Origin: Daldinia sp. FL1419
Taxonomy: Eukaryota > Ascomycota > Sordariomycetes > Xylariales > Hypoxylaceae
Reading direction: 5' to 3'
DNA: 64,000 bases
Assembly: GCA_025201765.1 (NCBI GenBank)
Contig: MU623482.1
Location: forward strand, 1-64,000
Shown here: piece by piece, positions 46,911-58,961 of the stretch
How positions within the stretch are numbered: the first letter of the stretch is position 1
How the letters are laid out: each line of letters opens with the position of its first letter
Notes under the pieces: model-generated
What the model saw: only the letters and a program-made list of their open reading frames with translations
Database searches by the model: none
Told to the model about the DNA's origin: nothing
Position numbers and translations under genes: made by a program

Positions 46911-48753
46911 TCAAATAGCCTTGGTACGAGAGAACAAACTGCTGTAGACGGCGTCCACAACAGGCGCAGCACTAATCATCCGTCCACCAAAGTAACGGCC
47001 GTTTAGCCCCTTAATGGCGTTCTCGCCCCCTTGGACCTTGTCGAATTTGAGGAAAATATCGCCTTGCGAGTTCGGATCGAGGGAGATGTGGACTACGTGT
47101 CCATATTTCTCTTCGGCTTCCTGTCGAACGTCATCCTCCAGTTCCTTAATCCAATTTTCACCTTCTTCTCTGTAACCATTAGTTAGTACTGGCGGGAAAG
47201 AACATCTCAGGTGAAGGGGCACATACTCAGCTGGATCAAACATGTTGTGTAGTACAACACAGCGACTGGCCATATTGACATTTACTGGGAGCGGCTTAGT
47301 CTCCGTCTTGGGCTTGAGAATCTGTCTCTCATCACGGCTTCCGTTTGAAGCTTCATCGGTTCGGGCGAGCTTTCTCATGAGGGCATCGCGACTATAGTTG
47401 TTAAAATTGACTCCCGCAACATCAGTGTCATCCAGAGCGCTCGCGCCGGTCGCCTTGTCGTTGTCACGACCTCCCGCTCGGTCGAATCCAGAAGCTTGGG
47501 GTCCTCGCCCACCAGCACCGGAGAAAGCGGATCCCTGGTATGGTTGGTTTTGGCCCTGGAACCTCTGTAGGATATTGGCAGTTGATTCAGGGGTAAACTT
47601 ATCGTTACCAAGACCAACACGAATTGGACGACCAGCGAGGTCAAATCCATTCATCTTCTCAAGTGCTTCACGAGCTTGATCAGCTTCACGGAACCTGGTG
47701 TCTTCAAGTTAGCGAAGTTTTACTATTAAAGCGAGTATCCCGAAGCGTACTGTACGAATCCGTAACCACGGCTGCGACCGGTATCATCTTTTTGAAGCTG
47801 GACAAATTCGAGCTCGCCGAAGGGTTCAAACACGTTTTGCAAATCTTGTTCAGTAATGCTGAAGTGGATATTTCCCACATAAAGGCGATGGAAGGGGATC
47901 GAGTTTGCGTGGGAGCCCGAACCTTCCGTGTTACGGACTTGGCGATTCTTCTCAGCTTCGGTAAGCTGGACGATAACTGGAATACCTAGGAGTTGGTGAC
48001 CTGTGAGCTGGAGAGCAGCAGTTACGGATTCTTCGTTTTTGAATTCAACGTAGCCAACACTATACTGGTAATTAGCGACGTGGGCGTTAGATAATGAGGT
48101 ATAGGCATATGTACTAACCCTTTAGACCTGCCACTAATACGATCCTTCACAATCTGTGCTTCTGTAACGGGGCCAACCTTTTCGAAGAATTCCTTTAGCT
48201 CCTTGGTGCGAAGACGAGCAGCCAGCTGCTGGACAAATACGGTACGACGATCTCGCTCGTCTTCGGTTAATTGGGGGGTCGGATCACGCTTTGGTGTACG
48301 TCCTCCTCGAGGCCTGTCTTCTTCCCTGCCCCGGTAGTGGCCGCGATCATCGCGTTCACGATCGCGATCACGATGGTCATCTCTTGGACGGTAGTGCCGA
48401 CGAGGGGATCGCGAGCGGGTACGGTCTCGGCCGCGTCCACCGCTGCGGTAATAATCCCCATCACCTCCTCTGTGACGACGTGAGTGTCGACGGTCATCAT
48501 CACGGCTTCGACTTCTGCGCCTACTCTTATGGCTTCCAGCTTCGCTACGGGGTGTAGCCTCCCTATCATCACCCCGGTCACGTCGTCCACGGTCGTTGCT
48601 GCGATCGCGTCTTCGGCCGAGACTTCGGTCGCGATCTCTACGTTCGGGTCGGTCAGATTTTACGCGATCAGAATCTTTAGTTCCGTTCTCCTTAGTATCA
48701 TTCTTGTTGCTAGCAGTGGCATCAAGCAGAGCCTCAACATCAAGGGTAGCCAT
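46911..48753 (-). CDS. RSD1: RBM39/Rsd1-type SR-like splicing factor (CC1 family)
   Basis: Nuclear U2AF-related splicing cofactor. Minus-strand exons are 48753-48119, 48059-47751, 47694-47227 and 47169-46911, about 556 residues. The N-terminal 160 residues are an Arg/Asp/Ser/Glu-rich RS-like region (SRRRSRSRDDDR). RRM1 follows (TVFVQQLAARL, GVGYVEFKN), then RRM2 (HRLYVGNIHFSI, RGYGFVQFRE). The C-terminal UHM-type RRM includes RCVVLHNMFDPAE and GRYFGG, whose Arg-x-Phe motif binds ULM peptides in relatives. Three short introns of 59, 56 and 57 nt split codons. The 57-nt one (47226-47170, GTATGT, TACTAAC) is stop-free, so retention would insert 19 residues into the UHM. The start at MATLDVEALL is family-like; an in-frame ATG 21 codons upstream exists. 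Confidence 0.92.
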
Positions 48754-49597
48754 CTTGAATGATACCTTATTATAGGTCAGAGTAAGACTAGAAGAAGTTT
48801 TTTTAGGAATCGACAACTTCCTCTAGGTGTTTAATTACGATTGCTGGTCAAGATACTTTCTTTTGTCGCCGAGATAAGAAAAAATCTTGTCGAATAATTT
48901 GGTAGTATGGAGTAGTACTGTTAAAAATAATAAAAGTACTTACAAGCGTTGAGCAGACGAGGTTCAATGTATGGGTCCTAGGTGGACATTTGAACTTATG
49001 AAGTAAAAGATGAGGGGGGTGGCAGGAGAAGATGCAGAAAATGCTAACTTGTCGGTCTTTCCGGTTAAAAATAAGTACCATGATCCGTGACGAAGTACCT
49101 ACGTACCTATGTACCTAGAACAAACTTTCTCTCATTGCGCACATGTTTACATAATGGTGGCTTCTGGGCGGGATCTGCCAAGCCTTTTATGGGGCCAACT
49201 GAGCAATTGGCGGTTGCATGGATTTAATGAATGCGGCAAGCATAAGCTGATACATATTACGTTTAATGCCATAATTTGCATATTATTTTGATCATTCAAA
49301 CACAGTTGCTGATTTAATAAGGGGGACTTGTTCAATATTCTGTTCAATATCTCTCCTAAGCAAGAACAAGAACCAATCGTGAAGACAAATACAAGTCATT
49401 AATTATTAGATAAGTTGAGTGCAGATTAAAGCTGGGCATTCCCATAATTCCGTGTCGTACTAGGTACCGAACGCCAAATCTGCCGACCTTATACCTAGAA
49501 TCTCACTTCCCAGCCCATTTTCACATTATGCCCATTCAATACTTATCGCCATGCCCATATATACAGAATGGGTCTCTTATGAAGCAACGGTCAAGAC
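48754..49597. promoter_or_regulatory. Region upstream of RSD1 and downstream of SCS7
   Basis: 844 bp. It holds the RSD1 promoter side, with a TACCTACGTACCTATGTACCTAG-type cluster near 49095-49115, and the SCS7 3' flank. No gene is supported. Confidence 0.5.
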
Positions 49598-50779
49598 CTA
49601 AGCCGTTTTAACGACAGTAACCAGCTCGGTGCCGAATACTTGATCCCAAAATCGGCTGGTCACACCGAAGCCCAGCTCGTAGTCTAGGAAGTGATGGGCA
49701 AGGTGGTACTTCTTGAGGCCCTTGTACCAGAGAGGGAGGTTCTGGTGGTGTAGGAAGTAGTGAGTCAAGTCGTAGCAGACATATCCGAAGATGCCGCCGC
49801 AGTATACGGCTGTGGCCAAATACCAATTCCAGAAGAAAATGGCATGCGCAAGCTTCCAGAAGGGGGTTGCGAGCACCACGAAGAGCGTCGGGGGCATCAC
49901 CAGACGATATTTGTCCATCGGGAGGTAGTGATGTACTCCATGCAGCAGAAAGTGTAACGTGATTCCGACCCGGTTATCCGGTAGGTAGCTAGAAAGAGTT
50001 ATTAGCAACAGATCTATAATAAATTTAGACGGTATGGCATACTCATCAAGATGGAAAAGACATCGGTGCAGGATGTACTCGATAAGCGTCCACAGGAACA
50101 GACCACCACCAAAGCAGCCGGCTAGCCCCAGATTGGATTCGAATCCCTCAGAGGCTAGGTAGACACCATAGGCGACCGCGGGTAGCCATATCATAGGGAC
50201 AACCCACCAAGGGGTTAAACTGAGAGGCTCCAGGAAGTTTCCGAACAAAGGCGCCGAGGCACCGCCCTTGTAATGTCGCGGTCGGTGGACCTGATCGAGA
50301 TAGAACCTCTTGCTGAAACCACCATACCATACTTGCATCAAAAGAGGCTTGCTCAAGTCCAGGAACTTGTGTTGCTTGTAGTCGTTGTTGAAGTCTGTTT
50401 CCTTGCTCAGGTCTTCCTCGCAGGACATCCCCGTTCGTGGGTGGACGTAGGGAGTGACTCTGTCATTGGTCTGAGGGTCTGCGATCTTCTCCTGGACATC
50501 TCCATTGGGCGCGAGCTTATCTGTTACCAAAAAGGCGGTCTGGTACTCCTCCAAGATTTCGTATGCGGAATCGGAGTGCGTATGGGAGATTTCATCTTTG
50601 AGAATCGCGGTGATATCTTTTCCGGCGTATTCGAGAATCAAGTCGGGGCCACCGGGGTGGGATTCGATAAATTCGGTCACATCGTAGACGTTAGTGCCGA
50701 TTGTAACATAGCAAGACTTTTGGCTGTTGTGCGACTCGACCTCAGCTTGGGTGAGGGTCGGTAGTGTTCGACCAGGCAT
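49598..50779 (-). CDS. SCS7: Sphingolipid (ceramide) fatty acid 2-hydroxylase Scs7/FA2H
   Basis: ER membrane di-iron enzyme that 2-hydroxylates the very long acyl chain of ceramides. Minus-strand exons are 50779-50043 and 49988-49598, about 375 residues. An N-terminal cytochrome b5 domain carries the haem ligand in H41-PGG and a second His in ISHTHSDSA. After a linker come membrane helices (WWVVPMIWLPAVAYGVYL, FWKLAHAIFFWNWYLA) and the histidine clusters HRCLFH, HFLLHGVHH, HYFLHH and YHLAHH. The 54-nt intron (50042-49989) is in phase and stop-free. Removing it recreates HLDDYLPDNRVGITLHF exactly as in relatives; retention would insert 18 residues between two His boxes. Confidence 0.94.
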   Translation of the reverse strand: MPGRTLPTLTQAEVESHNSQKSCYVTIGTNVYDVTEFIESHPGGPDLILEYAGKDITAILKDEISHTHSDSAYEILEEYQTAFLVTDKLAPNGDVQEKIADPQTNDRVTPYVHPRTGMSCEEDLSKETDFNNDYKQHKFLDLSKPLLMQVWYGGFSKRFYLDQVHRPRHYKGGASAPLFGNFLEPLSLTPWWVVPMIWLPAVAYGVYLASEGFESNLGLAGCFGGGLFLWTLIEYILHRCLFHLDEYAIPSKFIIDLLLITLSSYLPDNRVGITLHFLLHGVHHYLPMDKYRLVMPPTLFVVLATPFWKLAHAIFFWNWYLATAVYCGGIFGYVCYDLTHYFLHHQNLPLWYKGLKKYHLAHHFLDYELGFGVTSRFWDQVFGTELVTVVKTA

Positions 50780-51777
50780 TTTTGCGCGAAGTTCAAAACT
50801 GATAATTTAAGGAGTGACAGATATCGGAAAATAAAAGAAATATGGAAGCCCGTAGGAACGAGTAAATCCTCACGTCAAAGGAAGACTCGCGAAGGGGACG
50901 GAAAAAAGAAGGATTGAGGTTATTCGAAAAGAGATGAATTAAAACAAACTCAGGGGACTCGGATATAATAAAGCATTGAAGATCTTCAATTTTTTAGGGG
51001 GTCCAATCGTTTTTTAGCGTTCGGATTAGCGTTCGGAGGAAATGAACTTCGTCTGACCTAACCTGACCGAGTATTCCGCAGTCACTTTTGCAGCATTTGA
51101 CAGCCTGACAGTGGCGTTATCGGTTATCACTTATCGTATGATACCCTGCTATATAGCACGTTCTGACGCTGTGGGATCTGCTATTTCCAGCTAGAGGTCG
51201 AATCTATTTACTATTTCAAAGCCCGACGCAATTTAAGTTACAATAGGGGACGTGTCTTATTCTTCTTTCCTTTACTTTTTCTTACTTTGAAAAATCCATG
51301 AATACCTTTACCATGTATATTATACTTCGTATATAGGGTTCTTTATTGATACGTCTTAGCGTAGCTAGGTACTACCCACCCAAATTAAGGCCAGCACATG
51401 CATGTATATTAGTAACTGTTAAGCACCAGGGACTCGCGGAAGTTTATTAATCTTATCGATCAATTTTTGTAGTTAGGTACCAAGATATTCCCACCTTCCA
51501 TACTCCCATGTACATTGACTCCGAATGATGCTCGGGTATCTTAAAAAAGGCCTACGTTATGTACCTAGGTACATAGTATGCCTCCTATACTGTCCGCGGA
51601 AACCGAAAACTCCTGACTTATGCCCCCTATGATCATGTTCCTATTTCCACCGTTTATTCTACTTAATACAAGTGTGAACGCTATGCCATGCCATTTCATG
51701 ATGCCATTAACCCAATCCTCCTGCCTTGTACCATGCAATCCCATTTTCATATGGTACAATTATCAGCTCTATGCCCA
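50780..51777. promoter_or_regulatory. Region between SCS7 start and IMA1 stop
   Basis: 998 bp, largely SCS7 promoter and IMA1 3' flank. TAGGTA-type motifs occur at about 51365, 51475 and 51560-51575. No gene is seen. Confidence 0.5.
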
Positions 51778-54137
51778 CTATAGAAAAATCTGTACCATGT
51801 GATGAACAATCACGGTCGCAATATGAACGCTGCCATATGTACTCCAGGGGTATTTCGTACCGATTCCTGACCAAATACTCCAAGCAAGAATAAGTGAGGA
51901 AAACACCTGCGCCAACCCAAAGTTTGCCCACGACAGGGACAAAACTGACGGCTGCTTTCCGTATCTAAGTTGAGCATCCACTTTTAAGTCCGCAGTGAGT
52001 CGAATCGAGACGATTAGGCAAGCTATAATAGCAGTCAAAGCGAGGCTTAGGCCATATGGCTCATCTGTTTTCAATGCCAAAACCCACGCGTAAAGGGCGC
52101 CACCAAGCACGAATAACTCCACGAAACGAGTTACACGATGGTTTTGCTTGTCTGATGCGCCCCGGGCACCCTGAGCACCCCGGGCACCTAGGCGAGTACC
52201 GAAAACCGAGCTCGTACCTACGCGTCTAGAACCCCGATACCTCTCCTCATCTGGGTCTGGACTAATGCTGAAAGAACTGGCAAACATCCTCGAGAGATTA
52301 TCTCGCGGATCATCCTTATCTTCCGGTGCAAAGAACTTCGGCTCGGCAAATTTAATATCTGATAGACTACCTTTGCTCGGTGACCCTATATCCAGAGGTC
52401 CCCTGGTCGTGCTTTGGAAAAAGTTTTCCTTTACCTCCTTCGGGCTTTCTCTAATAATTGGGCGCATAGGAGGATTGCGTAGCCTCTGTGCGGGAGTAGT
52501 AGGTGCGGGAGGGACCTTGTACCAGATGGGTCCAGATTTGACCTCTATCGGGGTGTCGTTAAAGCGCGGGTTGGTATTCTTCACCCTATACGGATTGTAT
52601 GAGCTAAACGCTCGGTGCTGCGAGGCAGAAGGTGTCCAATCCATTTCTGCCTCGTAGTGAACTACCTGTGGTTCAGGTTTTCTGGTCCTGATCGGATCGG
52701 ACAGACGCATAGAACTAAAAGAAGACTGAAAAATCCCGTTCTCGTGTGGTCTACTAAAGGAATTACCGAAGGAACCACTGAATGAGTTATTGAAGGAGCC
52801 GCTGGAGGGCCCATTGTTCGCGGCTGTCTGATATATATTTGGACTCTGAGGGGAATGCGGCAGAGGGTCAATAGGCGATTGGGAGATTTCATCGAGTGCG
52901 CTTCCCAGGTCATTTCTATTCTCATGTGACTTTGGCGCAACAGGGAACTTCTCTGGTATTTTTATCGTCGGGCGAGGTCGAAAGAGAGGCGTCGTGTCTG
53001 TATGAATGGACTTTCGTGATGCATGGTAGATCTAGACTCCGTCTTAGCATAAATTTATACGCAGAATTTCAACTATACTTACAAAGGTCATTAGCATTGC
53101 TATGGCGAGTTGCGCTCCGAGCTGAGCCGGAATTTGCAGTCCTTCCGAGGAGCTATATTGTGCCATGGACAGGCCTGCAAATCGGACCAACAATATAAGA
53201 AATTGGTATGTGTACCAATGCTTAAATCCGAGATAATGCGCGGTGAAACCACGTATCGTCTGCTTAAAGCGCGGGTTCCACGGAAGTGAACAAAGCCCAA
53301 AGATAATCGCCCAAGACATAAATCGATCTGTGTGAGGTAATCGAGCGTTACCATACTGATATACAGTCTTCAAAATCGTAGCTATACGCGAATCCGCTCC
53401 ACTTGGAGCGTACTGTCCTATAATGAGAGACCAGAGCATCGCGATATGCCATGCAAACTGCAGCGCGAAACCAAGATTCCACGCCCATCTCCCTACCCAG
53501 TCGACCATGTCTAGAATTCCTCGCCGTTTTACTTCCCGTCGGCTCGACCGCGTACGGTCCATCATTCGGCGCATGTGATCGGTTTGCGCCGTATAGCTTG
53601 CCTCACCTAGCTTTTTCTCCACCCTGGGTTTGCAATCGGCGCACATCTGGGGGTATCTATTCTCTAGATCCTTTCGAAGGGACCAGTATCTCTTCTCTCG
53701 AGCCGCATATTCGGCGCTGGTATGATCCTCCGGCCACTCAAATTGCGCGAGCGAACTCGTGAGCATATGTTGGTTTCTTAAGCATGTATTGCAGAATACC
53801 GACTCCTCGGAGCCTGCGCCATTCGGCGATATTGACCGCGTTGGCGAGCGGGGTACTGATGAACGAGAAATAGCAAACTGAACCTGGGGTCGCTCGGCAG
53901 ATGACGTCGTCGCAGGAGGATCGGTAATGCTTCCATACTACTATAAGATTAGCTCTGCGCAAGTATATTTGGTATATCTTGACGCGGTATTAAGAGATCT
54001 GATGTACTTACCTCATCTAGCCAATTTGTTGCATCGCAATACAGACAGAGAAACGACTTTTGGCCTTCGAAACGTCGTTGGGACTTTTTGCCGCAATAAA
54101 AGCAGCTGAGGAATTTCCTCGACCGCAAGGTCGCCAT
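51778..54137 (-). CDS. IMA1: Inner nuclear membrane protein Ima1 (NET5/Samp1 homologue)
   Basis: Inner nuclear membrane protein that in fission yeast helps couple heterochromatin and the nucleus to microtubules. Minus-strand exons are 54137-54012, 53937-53083 and 53031-51778, about 744 residues. The N-terminal zinc-finger-like element has C12/C15 (CFYCGKK) and C31/C34 (CLYCDATNW), the opening of the Ima1 N-terminal domain. A second Cys pair is VFCNTCLRNQ, then CADCKPRVEKKL. Transmembrane segments follow (LGFALQFAWHIAMLWSLII, FLILLVRFAGLSM, LAIAMLMTF). A long Ser/Pro/Asn-rich nucleoplasmic loop leads to terminal hydrophobic helices (ELFVLGGALYAWVLAL, LALTAIIACLIVSI, FSSLILAWSIW). Introns of 74 and 51 nt are phase 0. 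An in-frame ATG at 54188 would add 17 residues. Confidence 0.88.
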
Positions 54138-56011
54138 ATTTGCCTGTTCGATCGCAATGAGAGGTAGGTAAATATCAAACCGAGGCAAAATGCGATGCTT
54201 AATAAAGGATAAACAGATTGTTTTGGTTGTGGGTACTAGGAAATTTAATAATTATGAAAAAGTCGAGATGGTGATTCAACCTTTTTTTTTCCTGTTCGCG
54301 TTATAGCGGGATAATTGTTCTATTTAGTTCTGCCTGAGAACCGTGTTTTTTGCCCAAGGTTGCGACGCGATAAGGCGTTATCCCTGCTCCCGATAAACTC
54401 TAATATCGGCAGCTACCGTAGTAACGCGTTATTGTAGTACATGTATCTCTCCAGAAATACAAAATACAGTATATTATATTCAGCATAACTAAAGCCAATA
54501 AAGTTTCAAGAAAACATTGACCATGTGCGAAGACTTCTTTCAAGTTTGATTATTTTTTTACAATTTCTTTTTCCATTTTTTGATTGTATAAATGCTAAGT
54601 GCTCAACAGAGGTCAGAATGCCAAGACCCGACCGTTAATTCTTGTTAGGCACTGACATGACAACGCTAGAGAGTTAGTGACGTAGTATGTAATGCCAAAA
54701 TAGATCTTATTTAGACCCTGCGGCGATCCACAATTAGTGCTAATGTAAGGTACCGTCTACATCTTTCGAACACCTGTTTGCCTGTTTACCTTCACCCGGT
54801 ATTAACTCATTTACATACCACAACAACTTCTGGGCATTTCTAGGGCTAACAAAACAAGGAAAATATGGAATTAAAACTAACTAAATGCGCAGGAAAATAA
54901 ATAAAAATTAATAATTATATTTTTCAAAAGAAAAAGGGTTCTGGTGACTCAGAAAAGGTTCGTCATACTCTCTCACCGGAGGGCATTCGGACCTTGCGCC
55001 CGGTGAATATCCTAGTTGCCACGTGCATACATTGTACTTACCGTGCCTACAGGGTCTACCGTATCTACAACAACCATTGCGGCCTTTGGCGCCGTGTTTT
55101 TTCTTTTTAAAAGAAAGGTCATCGGCTAGACATCTAAGCAACTAAACAGAAAATTCACCGCACCTATTTATTATTCAAAGACATTTTCCACCAATAATAC
55201 AAGTTCAACACAGTTTAATTCTTGGCCGACACCAAGAACTGTTATATCCACACTTGGTGGTTGTTACTGCAGAGTTACCAGTTAACAATTTAGGAAACTA
55301 TAGGTTACTATTATGGAATAGGTACCTTAGTTAATCCTCCACCTGACTACTCGTCCCCCGATCGTCGCTGGACGGCCCTTGCCTCTAAGGTTCTTATGAA
55401 CCCGAGTCGTGTCTGCAAATAATTACTCGTGTGCTATATAATCCCAAAGGTGTCATGCATCTGGGAGGGGGTTTCGGTGCTTAATATTAACAAGATCATT
55501 AAAAGTAAGTCATACTAGCACATGATAGCCTACACAAGCTTCCAATATCCCATGTCTTCAGTGCAATTGCTAACAAGTCGGCTTAGGGTTAGTACCTATG
55601 TATAAGGCTAACTGAACATTTACAAGTTGGCTTCATAAGCCTCTCTGGAGGTCTTTAGTCTGGCGACTACGACACTTTTTTTGCGTCCCTAGCTTAAGGG
55701 TGCTTAAATATATTGTCCCTAAGATAGTCGACAATTTCTCTTGCCCAGATATTAAACCTGATAGGTAGGTTATTAACCTTACAATACTACCGTCGCCGAT
55801 AGGAGTTGATGTTAAATAACGCAACTCCTTCGGCGATCGAGAGTAGTATACATCAAGCTATATAACTAATACGAAACAGAACACAAGGACTGGGCTAACA
55901 AAGAGTACCAGAACCACTCTAAACCGAGTAGTCACTCACGGCTAGTGGCTCGGCTGCTTCTTGACATAAACATCATCAGCCGCATAAACAGTACAAGCCG
56001 CACAACATAAA
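54138..56011. promoter_or_regulatory. Divergent promoter region, IMA1 and ALG14
   Basis: 1.87 kb between outward-facing genes. A moderately AT-rich core lies at 54480-54620 and 54880-54930. Short frames only, with no repeats or RNA genes recognised. Confidence 0.45.
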
Positions 56012-57240
56012 ATGTCGTCCAAAGCGACAAGCACCTTTCACGATGGCGCGGGTAGTTTCCCACCTACAACCTCTCCCCGTCCTACCACGGTCACCCCCCA
56101 ACCTTCTAACAACTTAACCCCTCCGCACACTCCTTCCTCTTCCTCTCATCCTACATCCCATAACTTTACGAAATCCATCCCCAACACCTCTTCTTCCCTA
56201 AACCAAAACCATTGGCAGTGCATCATCAATATGGAGACCAACCGAGATCGCGTTCTCTCCGCGCCTGTGGGTGACCTTTTTGAGGTCATCCGCTCGCTCG
56301 TGCAGGGCCTCGCATTTGTTCTCTCTTGGGGCGTCACTCGCCTGTATCTCGGCGTTTGCGCAGTTTTCTCTCTGGTCTCGCTCAAGGTTCTCATGATGTT
56401 TGTCGCCGTATCCATCGTGACCTTCGTCTTCTTCGTCATCCCGGTAAGTAACATTTTTCAATAACCTACTACCCAATCCGAGGTATCTATCTATCTTATC
56501 TAGGTATCTTGCTAACTTCGAAAAAGTACCGCCACCGTTCCATTGTCACCCACCGCAAACCCCACGAAAAGCTCTGGCCTCGCAAGGAAGCCAACGAGGT
56601 ACCTTTCTTCGTGGTTCTCGTCTGCGGTTCCGGTGGTCACACGGCCGAGATGATCAAGATGGTGGAGCGCAGCATCCGATCGGAAGGCCCGAACTCGCAC
56701 CGTCGCTGGGCTATCGGATACGATGACGAGCTAAGCTACAAGAAGGTTATCGACTTCGAGCGCAAACTCAACGCCCGTTTTACTGCACGCAACCTACACG
56801 CCGGCACCTTCGACATCGCGTACTTCCGTCGCAGCCGCGCCGTGCACCAGAGCTGGTTGACAACCCCTCTTAGCGTCTACCACAGCGCTAACGACGTCTA
56901 CAACATCCTGACAGACCTGCCCGCCAACCCTGCCATCCCCGAGACTAAGTTCCCCGGCGTGGTGGCCACCGATGGCCCCGGCACTGGTTTCGTGTTCCTA
57001 CTCTGCGCGTACCTGATGAAGTTCTTCCAGCTGGTGCCGGACAACTGCATGAAGGGCGTGTACGTCGAGAGCTGGGCTCGAGTTAACAGCTTGAGCTTTT
57101 CGGGAAAGTTGATCAAGTTCTTCCAGCTGGCTGAGGTGTTCGTTGTCCAGCACCCGCCTCTGCGTCGACGAAACCCCCGACAGGCGTATACCAGCAATAT
57201 GGTGGTGATGCCGACTGTGCCTAACGTTCCCATGCCGTAA
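56012..57240 (+). CDS. ALG14: UDP-GlcNAc transferase membrane subunit Alg14
   Basis: It anchors catalytic Alg13 to the ER and helps transfer the second GlcNAc onto the dolichol-linked oligosaccharide. Exons 56012-56443 and 56527-57240 give about 381 residues. Residues 1-73 are Ser/Thr/Pro-rich and absent from yeast Alg14. A hydrophobic anchor (LMMFVAVSIVTFVFFVIP) ends exon 1. Exon 2 holds the Alg14 signature: FFVVLVCGSGGHTAEMIKM, then FDIAYFRRSRAVHQSW, VATDGPGTGFVF, VYVESWARVNSLSFSGKL and FVVQHPPLRRR. The intron has a GTAAGT donor and GCTAAC branch site. Translation may instead start at the internal ATG 56231 (METNRDRVLS), which would give a product closer to the family's usual length. Confidence 0.93.
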
Positions 57241-57956
57241 TTTATTTGCGTGGTGGTTCATTGTATGTTTTAAACTCATCATCATATTAACACACTTCAC
57301 TTACTAACAGGTGCTCTTACCGTCCCAGGTACTCTTCGTTAACCGGTGCCGCTAGGCATGTTTCATGGGCACCGATGACATGATCAAACAACGATCTTCT
57401 ATTGAAGTCGAAGTGATACTGGGGCAAGAGAGTCCACGATATTCGAAGGAATGGTTTAATTGCATTGCACCGCGCGGAGAGTTAATATTGAACACGAAGA
57501 TGATCGAATTAATGTGGCTTGAAGACTACCTACCTAACCTAAGTAGTTGTTGCATTTTCAAAGCTGGCGAAAAGGCCGCTAGTTACATAGTATTGCACGC
57601 CAAGTTCATATCAGAACAAGGGCACGATCCATAATGGCGTTTCTAAGCCGATATAAGGATTCGAAAGATGCTAAATGATGACGATTGAATGAATTAGGAA
57701 TCGAAATTCTATTTGCGCAACTTACTCGCGCGCTTCGTGCTTGATAATCCGTAGTGAAGCTCTCCTAAATATGGGCTTTTGTTTCGTTACATTACATGTT
57801 TGACGTTGCCCCTTGGGATCGTAGAAGATCCTCCCCTAATCAGTAATTATAAGGCTTGGCGAAGTCCTTCCACATCTAAGCTATACAGCCTTCTAATTCT
57901 ATACCCTCTGACCGTCTATCCGTCTTTACATCGTACTTAGCGTCTTCATTCGGGTA
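57241..57956. other. Convergent spacer between ALG14 and the Nudix gene
   Basis: 716 bp of 3' flanks. It includes an open frame at 57365-57634 (89 codons) with no recognisable domain, which I treat as chance or as part of the ALG14 3' UTR. Confidence 0.45.
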
Positions 57957-58961
57957 TCAAGGCGTTCTGAAAGGGAGCCTACGATGCAAACGTATATTTA
58001 ACTCGATATAGTCCTTCTCGTTATCAGCGGTAATAACGCCATGTCTGATCAAGAAATCAATAAGCACAGCAGCAGAATCAGGCTTGAACTCCTCGTTCAG
58101 CAGACGTTTCTGAACCTCCTCGATAGTCATAGAATAAAACGTCTCAACCTCATCATCATTCGGCTTAGGGATAACATCGCCGGGAAGCTCCAAGTCGTGG
58201 ACGTATATGATGTCCGGGATCAGAAGCCCCTTTTCTCCGGGAAAATCGGCGCCTGTCGCGGTTATATATGTCAGAACACCGACTGAGCGTGTGCGCTCGC
58301 GCACTAGCGCTTCGGGTAGAGAGGCTTCTTCGTCGGCTTCGTGGACGATGGTTTCGAAGGGGCTGTCACCCGCTTTGATACCACCTCCTACTGTACCGTC
58401 TAGCATGCCGGGGCTGGTATAGAGATGAGCAGCGCGACGGCCGATCCAGAGCTTCATTTCGCCTTCGGGTGTTCTTGTGTATGCGGTGATATACGCGCCC
58501 CGACTGGTGATGCCGAATAGAGCGGCGGCGAAGCGCTCCATGTGAACGGGGTATTTTGCGCTTACGATGGCGAACGGCTCGCTGTGCTCGCCGTCGAGAA
58601 CATGGAAGAGATTCCGCTCGATGCAGATATTGATTAGTTCTGCGAAGGCCGCATTGACTGCTCCAACTATATCCTCCCCATTCGAGGAGTCTAGCACGGT
58701 GACGGTCCGCGGTGCGCTGTGGTCAACCCGGAATTGGGGGGTCCATGGCATCTTTTGGACGATCTCTGGGAGTAGATACCCATGTGGTTGATCATCATTG
58801 GGTAGTAGCAAAAGGTAGTATGTGTCCGAGGGCACAATGTCGTACGGGAAACTTTTGGTATTATTAGATCCCTATTGTATAACATGTTATTACAAGGATA
58901 CTCACTTATCACACACCTGGAGCAGGGAGAGGTATGTCCTCCCGTTAGCCTCACTAGCCAT
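57957..58961 (-). CDS. Nudix hydrolase with DUF4743 N-terminal domain (Tnr3/TPK-related)
   Basis: Minus-strand exons 58961-58906 and 58851-57957 encode about 316 residues. Splicing a 54-nt intron creates LLQVCDNFPYDIVPSDTYYLL, the typical opening of the DUF4743 domain found before a Nudix fold in fungal and plant proteins related to thiamin pyrophosphokinase Tnr3. The hydrolase part has GITSRGAYITAYTR, KLWIGRRAAHLYTSPGMLD and then the Nudix box. The box is degenerate (GGIKAGDSPFETIV-HEADEEASL): Asp replaces the first Glu, His replaces the Arg of REUxEE, and Ser the Gly. The EADEE metal ligands remain, so activity is plausible. The substrate is unknown; oxidised thiamin diphosphate derivatives are the best analogy. 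An upstream in-frame ATG at 59051 would add 30 residues. Confidence 0.87.

Noticed and set aside
54908..55141. 77-codon minus-strand frame
   Set aside because: Basic, low-complexity chance frame in a divergent promoter region with no homology I recognise.
57365..57634. 89-codon frame downstream of ALG14
   Set aside because: The translation looks moderately protein-like but shows no motif, and the position fits the ALG14 3' UTR. Kept only as a note.
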